DNA of 64,000 nt from Echiichthys vipera (Eukaryota > Chordata > Actinopteri > Perciformes > Trachinidae), in the NCBI GenBank assembly GCA_963691815.1, contig OY829647.1:16322947-16386946 (forward strand). The letters run 5' to 3'. This document shows positions 34,019-45,000 of the stretch, piece by piece; the first letter of the stretch is position 1, and every line of letters begins with the position of its first letter. The notes under the pieces are model-generated. The model did not search any database. It was not told the origin of the DNA and worked only from the letters and a program-made list of their open reading frames with translations. A program made the translations under genes and the position numbers.

Positions 34019-34453
34019 GTGAGTCAGCAGCTTTCCTCCGCTCTGTACAGAGCTGTGTCACCGACATGGACCTGAGACCCGAGACTATCGGCGATAGAAA
34101 TGGCCCGAATACAAGGTGTTTTATTTGGAGTTGTTAGCGAAATGTTACGTCGTTTTTTCAGTCGACAATACCGGATGTATCACACATAAAAGTTTCCCTA
34201 AATGAACGTTGGCTGTAACCTGGCAACGTCGACGGCAGACTTTGAACTTTACTTTTGTAACATGGCGACACAAACTTTTACTAACGCAACTCACAGCCTT
34301 ATCCGTGTGTTTAAATGTTGTTGTTGCTAAATAACGACTCAAACCCTTGGAAATCCATAGTATGTTTTGGAGCAGACGTTTACTCTGTATTAGTAGTAGC
34401 ATTAAAGCCCGAATCTCATGTAACGTTGGATACATAGAGAACCGTCAACCGTC

Positions 34454-34557
34454 ATTGTTGCTAAGGTAACGTTAGCACTAAGGATGTACCGAAAACACCT
34501 AACGTAGATAACGTATTTTTTGTACAACCTTAGTGCTAACGTTACCTTAGCAACAAT
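34454..34557. repeat. Perfect 30-bp inverted repeat with 44-bp loop
   Basis: The arms 34454-34483 and 34528-34557 are exact reverse complements. Both contain gctaaggtaacgttagc. The spacer is 34484-34527. It lies in the first intron or promoter-proximal region of the hmgxb4-like gene. Confidence 0.93.
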
Positions 34558-35279
34558 AACTACTTGGCGCTAACGTTAGTTCCTCACTACATTGCTCACA
34601 ATGGCAATGCCAGAGTCCTTGTCCAGCTCAGAGATCTTAAATATCAATTTTCAAAAATATGTCCGAAAATATTAAAGATACATTTGTGAAAAAAATACAT
34701 TTGCACGACCTTAACGATAGTTTACTGGCTTATAGTCAAGGTAGCCACTACGGCAGCCCTGCACAGATACAGTTGAGCCAAAAATGTATGTTTAACATAT
34801 GATGTATACATATACTGTATGTTAATAATGATCCTTCAGCTGTGTGTATAGGCTGTAGGTAACCCTAGCTGTTAAGCCCAATGCAACTTAATTTAATAGA
34901 ATATTTGTAGTGGGGGGTCCCACTTCATCTCTCTTTCCCCTTGGCCTAAAAAACGTTGAAGACTGTTTTGAAGCACTAAGGAGGCACTTTAAAAACTATT
35001 AACATGTTGATGTGTGTTGTGGGATTGTGCAGTGTCTGTGAAATGCGTGTTGATTGTGCAGTATGTGTGCTGCTTATTTTGGTTGACTGTGTTTCACATA
35101 ACATCTAAACAAATTAAATACGGACTTAAATAGACATAAATAAAGCACATTTGATAATGAAACGGTCTTTAACTCATAACTGAATTATTCTGAAGTTACA
35201 CTTTATTCTTCCTTACATTAAATGTACATGGATATTACTGCTGCTGAAATCGCTGTCCCTCTCCTCCTTAACTGTGCAG

Positions 35280-38200
35280 ATGGATGGTGAAGCAGGCCCA
35301 GTGAGTGGAGGCAGCCAGAGAGAGGAGAAAAGATCCTACCAACAGAGTACAATTTATTGCCAAGTAGGTTTTTCACATTCAAGGAATTTGCTTTGGTGTA
35401 CTGGTACACTGACAAGAAACATAAATAAAGGATGGAAAATACCATTAAAAAAATACAAATGTGTACAATGTAATATGTGTAAATGAAAGAGCTAGGCAGA
35501 ATATATAAGTATATTATAGGGGACGAGCAAAGGTTAACAGTATTTAGGAATAAAAAGAATATGCAATATACAGAGATAATTGTCCAAAAAGATGTGCGTT
35601 TATTTAACACTTTGCACATGATGACGATGTTTATGTAACTTTTAAGAGTCCTAGTCAGTGGGGCACAGTGAATGATACACTACAGTCTGCTCTTGTCCTT
35701 GGCTACGGCAGCAGCGTACTATATGGTAATGGCGAAGGCGAGGATGGACTCAATTATCGATTAGTTGGCAACTATTAAATGAATCGCCAACTATTTTGAT
35801 CATCGATTAATCATCTCATCTCATCTCATCTCATCTTCAACCGCTTATCCGGGGTCGGGTCGCGGGGGCAGCAGCTTTAGCAGGGGACCCCAAACTTTCC
35901 TGTCCCGGGCCACATTAACCAGCTCTAACTGGGGGATCCCAAGGCGTTCCCAGGCCAGTGTGGAGATATAATCTCTCCACCTAGTCCTGGGTCTTCCCCG
36001 AGGCCTCCTCCCAGCTGGACGTGCCTGGAACACCTCCCTAGGGAGGCGCCCAGGGGGCATCCTTACTAGATGCCTGAACCACCTCAACTGGCTCCTTTCA
36101 ACGCTAAGGAGCAGCGGCTCTACTCCGAGTTCCTCACGGATGGCTGAACTCCTCACCCTATCTCTAAGGGAGACTCCAGCCACCTTCCTGAGAAAACCCA
36201 TTTCGGCCGCTCGTACCCGCGACCTCGTTCTTTCGGTCATGACCCAGCTTTCATGACCATAGGTGAGGGTAGGAACGAAGATTGACCGGTAGATCGAGAG
36301 CTTTGCCTTCCGGCTCAGCTCTCTTTTTGTCACAACGGTGCGGTAGAGCGACTGCAATACCGCCCCCACTGCTCCAAACTCATGCTCCATCGTCCCCTCA
36401 CTTGTGAACAAGATCCCGAGGTACTTGAACTCCTTCACTTGGGGTAAGGACTCATTCCCTACCTGGTGTAAGCAATCCATCGGTTTCCTGCTGAGAGCCA
36501 TGGCCTCAGATTTACAGGTGCTGATCCTCATCCCAGCCGTTTCACAATCAGTTGGAGTAAATCATAACAAAAGTTAATTCAGGACACCTTCCGTACAGAG
36601 TGGGTCCACACCAAATCCTACTATATATTCTATAATCTTAAATGTGAATATTTGCTGGGTTTCTTTCCCCACTATGACAGGAAACTGAATATCTTTAAGT
36701 TCTGGTCATTTGAGGAAATCATCTTTGGCGTTGGGAGACACTAATTAACATTTTTCACCATTTTCTGACATTTTGTAGACCAAACAACTAATTGATTAAT
36801 TAGAATAATTATCAACAGACTAATCGACCATGCAAATAATCGTAAATTGCAGCCCTAAACGAATAGATGTAGACTTAATCACTGATGTGGAGGAGCTGGA
36901 GGAACCGTATTTGGATTTTGAAGAATGTAGCAAGAGGCTTTAAAAGGGGGACTGCACTGTAGTTAGAGGAATGCTTGAGAAATTGAGTTTTTCAAACTTT
37001 TTAATCTGGAGCAGAGAATCAAAAGTCGTGATTAGCGGTGTGACAAATAATCTAGGTATTCTGATAATGTCTCTTGGCATGTGTTGTTGATACATTGACA
37101 TCAATATTGTGCTATGTACTGTTGTAATGTCAGAGGTGTCCTTTACTCTGAACAGTTTCACTTTGGCAGCCTTTTTACAGTTTATGGCAGTGTGCTTAAA
37201 TGCGGTGTGGTACACACTGTTCCATTTAAGCTCTATAAAACTATGTCATACAGTAAATAAAAACAGTATATGACTGATTGAATATTGATCCCTTGACTTA
37301 GGTTTATGTTTTCCTAATCGGTTATCCAGTGATCTTTATTAGTATTATAGATAACCATTTTGCAGTATATTACACATTGAAAACTAGTTATTTTTGATGT
37401 TTGGATTCATTTCAATTCCCCATGTGTGAAAGCTTATTATTCACTTTTTCAGGAGCCAGAAGGCTTGCTCAACAAGAAAGGGAAACACTCTGGTAAGATG
37501 CTTTTAAGGTAACTTTGTGTATTCACCATGTGTCAGCTGCATAGACTTTTATGCCGCTACACTGTCTCAGGAAGGAACCCCTATTGGGATTCTCTTCAAA
37601 CTTGACTCTCAGATGAACTGATTTGATTTTATTAAAAGGTCAAAGGTCATCTTCACAGTTACATCATAATGTTCTGCAGAAATACTTTTTTTTTTACATA
37701 TTGCAGGTAATAGTGGAGCCGAGCTTAAACTCAATGGAACAGAGTCCTATGACTTCCTCCCTGCTTATCCAGTCTGTATGCCACGAGACAGATGGGAAGA
37801 AAGAGGAGGAGAAGAGGTGAGAGAACAGGAGAGATTAAATACATTTTACTCTCAGCTTAAGTTTATTTCAGAATTTACTAATTTAAACTTCATCTAATTT
37901 TCTCCCTTCTTAACTTACTCATGCATAAACTCTCTCTCTTCAAGGATATCCAAGACAAGTTGTTGCATTCATGTTGCACAGCAGAGGGCAGTCCAAACTC
38001 CATGTTACAGTACTGGATGCACCCAAATAACCAGCACAACATGGCAGGCTGTCCTGTGACCAAGACTATTACCCCTCCTGCCACTCCAGTATCCCACAGG
38101 CCATGTCCATTTATACCTGTTCAAAGTTCAGTGACAGCCATTGCTTCTCCAGTGAGCTCTGTAGTTAATCCCATGGTTTCTAGCCCCATGACTGACAGCT

Positions 38201-39161
38201 GGAAATCCGTTAGTTCTATGTGCAGTCCCACAAATTCAGTCTGGGACACTCTCAGATCCACATCCAGGAGCCCTGGCTGCTCTGACCTGGATCCTGTCCG
38301 TGCTGCGGCTCACCTACACCTGTTGGGAGAATCCTTGTCCCTGATTGGACACCATCTTCAGGAGACAAATGTGAGTAGATTAAGTGTAGAAAAAAAACTT
38401 AATTTTCTGTGGAATACTTTTCTGAGATGCTTTCTCTGATATCATGAGCACATTTAGATAGCCTTCATTATTGGATATCCATATTTTAATCTTTCAAAGC
38501 ATGATGTAACACTACTGAAGTGTTATTTCATGAGCTCCATCTTTTCTGTTTACCTTCTTCGACACATTAGAGGTGTTCTACCTGTCTGGCCCAGTGGCTG
38601 AGTAAATAAAACCTATTTGAGAATAAATACAACAAATAGAGATTAGTGATTACAGCTCACTTCTCCTGCATCCAGAGTTAACAAGACTAAATTAACACTA
38701 GCACAATATTTAACGATGCGTGTTGCAGCAATATACCAGTTTCATGGTATACCATGGTATGAATATTGACGATTATCATACAGTGTACATGTTCTAATGT
38801 ACAGCATAGTTGTGTAATACCGTGTTACTGCTAAACCGTGATAGTTTGGTACTGTAAAAGTCTCATACTGTTGCAATCCTACATAAAAAAAAATTGTGAC
38901 AAAATACATCATGGCGCTGAATAATGAACCAAAACAAATCAATTTTTATAGGTTACGAGTACCAAAAGCTTCCTGTTGTTTTCATTTCTGTACATTACAG
39001 TGAAAGAAGAAAGTTGGTGTTCACCTACCATCTAGCAGGTGTGCATTATACAAACTTGTATCTACATACAGATGAATACAGAAGAACAAAATTAAGTTAC
39101 ATATATTTATAATGTGAATAGTCTCTGAAGATTGAGGAGATTATATTATTTTTAGTAAAAA

Positions 39162-39200
<39 letters not shown>

Positions 39201-39821
39201 CATGTGTATAAAAGTCAAAGTAACTTCTTTTCTACATTTATGCTTAAGGAAGCAAATGAGGAAGCTACATACATAGTTGGTTTAAATTAGCATATTTTGT
39301 ATTGTACTGAAGGAGGTACAGATATTAAAACCAGTTTTCTCATACAGAATTTTGAAAAGAAAGAGACATGAGATGTTGTCATCCTAGAAATCAAGTTTTG
39401 ACCCAAAGTCTCTCAACACACTGACTACAGGATCAAGAAGGGCAGGTTTCATTTAGCCTCATTAGAACATTAAACACATTCACTGCATTAAGAGATGATA
39501 GTTGCTTCTCTTTATCTCTCTGCAGAAAATGGTGAGTATGTCGTGTAGCTCTTCCCTGCTCTTGGACTCTCTGCTATGTGCACTGGCTCCTCTAATCTGC
39601 CTCACCGCGCAGATACCAGAGCTGAGGAGCTGCACTCCACATACACTGGTGAGCGATTCAGCCACTTAACGGTGCAATACACACCACATACTTTGCAAAT
39701 GTTTGTTCTGCCAGTATGTTACATGTTAAGGAGGAAACACCTATTCATATTATTATTATTTTTATTATTTTCTAAGGCCTCCACCCTGGAAAATATTGCC
39801 TATATGATGCCCGGGTTATGA
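35280..39821 (+). CDS. hmgxb4: HMGXB4-like protein without a visible HMG box
   Basis: Exons are 35280-35363, 37453-37492, 37707-37816, 37945-38370, 39526-39648 and 39777-39821 (stop TGA), all phase-compatible, giving 275 aa; human HMGXB4 is about 600 aa. The N-terminus GGSQREEKRSY matches the family's RSQREKKRSY start. The C-terminus AAHLHLLGESLSLIGHHLQE and LENIAYMMPGL matches the conserved end of HMGXB4. The lysine-rich middle and the HMG box (family wording KKNMSAYQVFCKEYR) are absent from every exon found. The long exon 37945-38370 is Ser/Pro/Thr-rich instead. Intron 1 is filled by a MITE split by a LINE. HMGXB4 is a nuclear protein linked to Wnt repression and transposon/NURF biology, and neighbours HMOX1 in human 22q12, as here. 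The start at 35280 is the first in-frame ATG in the exon. Confidence 0.85.
35749..36858 (-). mobile_element. hAT-like MITE split by a LINE insertion
   Basis: The outer parts 35749-35816 and about 36546-36858 together read, on the minus strand, as one element. Its motifs are ttagggctgcaatttacga at the start, caaaatgtcagaaaatggtg, and aatagttggcgattcattta near the end. The same family is present at 56886-57173. The LINE interrupts it at an 'aatc' present on both sides. Confidence 0.7.
35817..36545 (-). mobile_element. 5'-truncated non-LTR retrotransposon (LINE)
   Basis: A minus-strand frame (stop at 35845) encodes the end of a reverse transcriptase ORF. Family wording includes FKYLGILFTSEG, YRSIFVPTLTYGHESW, RSQLRWFRHLVRMPPGRLP, RRPRGRPRTRWRDYI and LLPPRPDPG. 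Beyond the stop comes a (GATGA)n-like tandem tail (atctc repeated about 5 times on the plus strand), typical of several LINE clades. The 5' part is missing, the usual dead-on-arrival form. An aatc is found at both flanks. The catalytic region lies upstream of the truncation, so it is inactive. Confidence 0.85.
36859..37452. other. Intron 1 remainder of the hmgxb4-like gene
   Basis: A 27-codon open stretch at 36859-36942 (IDVDLITDVEELEEPYLDFE) is protein-like but has no usable donor and ends at a stop. It is recorded as a possible relic exon or transposon piece, not a gene. Confidence 0.3.
39166..39195 (+). repeat. (AT)n microsatellite
   Basis: AT dinucleotides following a poly(A) run in an intron of the hmgxb4-like gene. 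Confidence 0.9.
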
Positions 39822-40985
39822 GTGATGATGAAGAGCACATAAGCACAATCTAATATTCCGAAAACACTATTGCTCAGTTTACACTTGGAAAATTAAATGT
39901 AATTTGTGATAAAACAAGATTTGTTTGCACTATGAAAAAGTTTTGAGAAAAGTTTATGTTTTACAAATATGCACATTTACTTTAATATGTTGGTTTACTT
40001 TCTTGTATTGGTTCTTCAATTAAAAGATGTGTGGAGATTTAATTATGTATGTCAATTTCTTTTTTTCCCTGCTTCATAGTGGAGATGATCAGATGTCGTA
40101 TAGCTCTGCTACACAGTCTATTTCATGTTCTTGGATTTATATTCAAATATAAAAGTTGAAGAAACAAACAAATTTTGATTTTAAGGAATATAACTGCATC
40201 TTTAGCACCTCTGATGATAAATGTGACTGCATATAACCAGTAGTCAGAGGAGCCTCTAGTTCTTATCTTATGTTTCAAATTTTGATCCAAACCTGCAACA
40301 CTGCAACCTTACCAATTAACTCATGTCAAGCTAAATACTGTACAGCATATGCCTAGAGAGTAATTTGCAAATTACTAATTGAACACAAAGGCAATTTAGT
40401 AAATACTCACGAAATGTCATAGTTAGACAACTTTAAAAAGAGATATATTATCAGTCTGTCTCTTCTGTAATTATTCAACACCTATGATCTGATTTTTTTA
40501 ATAGACAATACGAAAGCCGTACAAGAATTGGAGCTTGTGTTGCTTCAATTCTCATACACTATGTAGGATGTAACTGCAAAGTACTATTTTGTGAACGCCT
40601 GACGTATGATGCAAAGCAAAAGCAGAGTGAAGGTTATGGTTGATTGACTAAAAAAATAAATTTTAATTGTCATGTCATTGTCTCAAAAATATTTACAGGC
40701 ATATTTTAAAAGTTTTTTCCCTTAACACTGAAGGGCAGCTTATTTGGCGTTCTTCCATAAGTTTTGACACTTCATGGGTGTGTTCGATAATGATTCACAT
40801 GTGCCCCAGGATACTCCTCCTCCGCCCTATCATGGAATGCTTAGCAGTCTGCAGACAAAGAAACCTGTTGTGCACAGGAAAAATATACTGATGTGTCTGC
40901 ATGTGTTCAAAATTGGGAGCGGTGAGACAGGTACCTCCCTCAGACTGCGGATCTCACCTGCGTATGTAGTTTTTCGTCCTTGACT
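39822..40985 (+). other. hmgxb4-like 3'UTR and intergenic region
   Basis: ATTAAA at about 40019-40024 is a plausible poly(A) signal. The rest to about 40985 has no supported exon. Confidence 0.35.
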
Positions 40986-41088
40986 CTGAGTTGACATGTA
41001 CTGAAGGCGTACCATCATTTGGTAACTACAGAACAACCGGGGAAGACAATAACAGAACAGAGCATTAAAGACCTCACAAGATTGATTG
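40986..41088 (+). other. Candidate non-coding first exon of the GIMAP-like gene
   Basis: It ends GATTGA/GTAAGTTT, a strong donor, and lies upstream of the acceptor that precedes the coding exon (TTTCCAG at 42052-42058). The 5' boundary is unknown. Confidence 0.35.
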
Positions 41089-42060
41089 AGTAAGTTTGTT
41101 TGTTTGTTATTTTTTATATAATACATCTGTTTACTAAACTAAGTATTAGTTATCTAAATATTAAAGTGAACTGAAGCAGCAAGTTACAGATTATTGGTTA
41201 TCGGACAAATGGTTGTCAGTGTTACATGAGCTTTGAATAGACAGAACAACTGCTGTCCGTCTAGCTAGCTATTGTCTTTACTTTCAGTTTAAGTTTAATG
41301 CCAAGATTGAATTTCACGTCAGTGCTAAACGTGTACATTAAAATATTGCACTGATGTGTGGTGTCGGTGTACTTGCAGTGCCTTATGTTAAGTCCTTTTT
41401 TTGTGTGTGCATTTGTAAGCCAAAATGTTTTGCGCATGTTTGCTTATCAGTCCGCATTAAAAAAATCCATTTAGAATGTAGTTGGACAGGACTGACGAGG
41501 TGTGGTGCATCATGAGAAAACAGGGATCCAGTTAGCAAAGGAAGAAAGGTTTCCGTGAAATGAAAGCTGCACGTCAAGAGCACAGCTATGATCATTATCC
41601 TAGTTCTTGTGAACTCATGCACAACGGGTGAGAGGATAGAGTAAATACAGTACAGGAGAGAGAAGTCAAAGGAAACTAAATGAGAAGATAGCCTTCTTTT
41701 AAGTGTTTTAATACAAACAATCCGAATCGTACATGCGTCACAGACGAAACGCATTAAAAGTTGTCACAGTGTTCACAGGTTTGTTTTTAGAAGTTAATAA
41801 TCCTGTCCACATATCAGATGTCACATTGGATGATTGAACTCCTCCCCAACCTGTCAAATACTTTTTTTCCAGTTTTATTTGCATGCGGTTTCATCTTCTG
41901 AACTTCAAACATTTGGCTGAAGCCACATTTATGAACACATTCTCACAACACACCTTTGCTTTTGGTTGTTTGGTTGTGGCTTTCTACCAAACAGAACCAG
42001 TAATGTTTACATCCAGATAGCTAATTTGACCCCTTCATCTTCCTTTCTCTCTTTCCAGCC

Positions 42061-45000
42061 ATGAGTGAGCACTTGGGAGGCAGCGACTTTGCGTCCTCGC
42101 CCTCAGAGTTGAGACTCATTCTTTTGGGAAATATTGGATGTGGAAAGACGTCTTCAGCAGACACTATCCTGGGCCAGCTGTCCCCCGTCTCTCCAACTGC
42201 CTCCAGGAGCTGCCAACTGCGACAGGGTAACTCCGAGGGCAGGAGCATGACCGTGGTGGAGGCACCGAGATGGTACTGGAGCGGCGGTAAGATGGAGGAC
42301 AGAGTCAGGACGGAGACGGAGAAAGCAATGGCACTGGTAGCACCAGGCCCACATGCTATTTTGCTGCTGGTGCCTGTTAGCCAATTCACAGAGGTTGGTT
42401 GTACTCTCTGTTTGCCCTTCCACTTTTTGCTTTTAGCACTTATTCTTATTTAGTCATGAAGTCTTTAATGCCATGTTTTCTGGTGGTTTTAAAAAATAAG
42501 TGTTAAATAATATATACAATACTCATTATAATAAAAGAACAATGAATAACATGTTGGTATACAGGGTACATCATTTTTCACCATATGTTATTTTTATTGC
42601 ATAATAAATTGATTACAGATAAAGTAATATTTGCCTTAATAATGATTTTTGTTCTCTTTCCCTGGTGGTCAGATGGAGGGTCGTGTACCTGCTGAGCTGG
42701 AGGCGGCGTTTGGGGAGGAGGCGCTGGAGCACACCCTGGTGCTGCTGACGTGTGGGGACTACCTGATGGGAAGAACAGTGGAGGTATTTTATAAAAGTAT
42801 ATTTAAAGACATGTATCCACATTGGTTTCCTGCAATTCAAATTGAGCTTTTGTATTTTTTCAGCCAGTCTTGTAAAACACAGGCATAAAAGTGATCAGTT
42901 GAAACTTTCCAAGTTACGCTTTGTAAACACATTTCAATGATACAGAATATATATATATATACTAAAATGGAAACTACTGCTTAACAAAAAGCAGGAGAGA
43001 GGTGACACATTGCAAATCTTAATTGATTTCCACAGGAATACCTGCAGAAAGAAGACCCAGGCCTGAGGCAGATAATTGAGCGCTGTGGGGGGAGGTACCA
43101 TGTCATCAATAATCGTAAGCGACAGGACAGGGAGCAGGTCTGTCAGCTATTGGAGAAGGTGAGACATCGGAGTAGAGAACAATTAACGGCACAGCATCAA
43201 GAGCAGAGTTTGCAAAAACATTTTACAGTGTGTATTGTTAACATTTCTTTTTTCATACAGATTATGGTGGTTTCTCACAATTTAGTCAGTGTGGGTGCAT
43301 AAATAGTGGATTTTGTGATATTGTCAGTTTTTAAAAAATCTTCATAAAGGGAAATTATTGCATACTGTATGTGGTAGAGCTCTTTTGAATTGTTTTGTCT
43401 TGGAATGTTACTGAGTGTGCATGCTTTTCCCAGCAACACCCACCTACAGTCACACCCATCTGTTGTCGGGACAGGTTACTTTAACTGACATGGGAATTGA
43501 TTCCACAATTGAGATTAACTGCTGGGTTTATATAAGGTGACACTGTAAGTAAGCATAAGGGATATTACCCTAAATGAATTGTGTTTATTTATGTGACAGG
43601 TGGACAAGATGGTGGAGAATAATGGAGTATATTTTATGAAAACAGCCCAGGAGAGAGACCTGGAGAAACGCGTTAGAGACAGAAAGCGAGAACTTTTGGA
43701 AAATTTCAGAGCTCAAAAGGAGGAGAGAAGAGACACGGTCGTTTCAGCGCATGTCTCAAACACAGAATATAATAGGAATATCGATAAAAGAGAGGAGTAC
43801 AGCACCGCCTTGGAGAGGAGGAGGAGAGAAGAGAGGGAGATGGAGGGAAGTGTGAGTGTACGACAAGGATCTAACGGACTTCATTCAACTCCGCAAGAGC
43901 CGCATGAGGACAGGCAGGTGAACAGGACGCCCAGTTTCCGACTAAATGAAGGTAAATTTATGCATTTCTGTACTCAGTGATGTTCTACATCACAATGTCA
44001 AGTAAAAACAAAAAAGAAAATGAATATGAGCCCAAAACAGGACTCATATTTACTGTTTTTCCTCTGTAGATGGAGCTATACTCTCACAAATGTCTGAGGT
44101 TAACTCAACTCCGAAAATGGTCACCACTTGTGAGTCACAAGACCTCACTGTCCCATATTATACTACTTCAAAGTGCACTCGTATGATTCTAGATGTCTTA
44201 AAAATAAAACATTTTATTCTCCATGTGAAGCTCTAAATTTCACCTGATTGTTTTCAGGTTACCACAGAATTAACAGCTTGGAAGAGAGATCCCCTGGGGC
44301 GTCTCCGACCTCCTCGCCTCATTCACCCGTCTTCTCCTCTTCCCCCTCCCCACCAACCTTCTCCTCCTCTCCTCCCTCACTGCCTTCATCCTCCTTTTCT
44401 TCCTCATTGCCCTCATCCTTCCAATCTTCTTCATCCTCTCCGGAGCTGCGCCTGGTGCTGCTCGGGCGATCTGGAGCAGGGAAGAGTACAGTCGGCAACA
44501 ACATACTAGGGCAGGAGGAGTTTGAGTCACGCCCAGACAGTCTCACAGCAATCACTCAGGACTGTGAGAAAAAAAAAGCACTGGTTGAAGGAAGACAGGT
44601 GAGTTATTTAGGTTTTTTTGCTTTCATGTTTTCATTTTCCTTTTACTCCTCCCATACATGTAACAAGCCACCCTAATGTAATCTTTGATACTCTCTTCTT
44701 GTTTGCGTCATAAAATAGTTAATTTGAGCTGATTTGCCATGAATCTCAACTCTTCATATTGCTGCATTTTGCTCTCTCATCTGCAGGTGGCGGTGGTGGA
44801 TACCCCAGACTTGTTCAATTCAGAGAAAACTCCAGACGAGGTGCGAGCTCAGATCTCCTCCTGTGTTGCTTTGTCCAGTCCCGGTCCGCACGCCTTCCTC
44901 CTTTGCGTCCCCTTGGACCAGCCTGCAAAAACTGAGCTGCAGGCTCTCGAAACCCTCGAGGCTGTTTTTGGCCCAGAAGCGGTCCAGAGACGCACTCTGC

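Noticed and set aside
42021..42423. Minus-strand frames opposite the first GIMAP exon
   Set aside because: They are antisense shadows of an exon with a clear Walker A motif on the plus strand.
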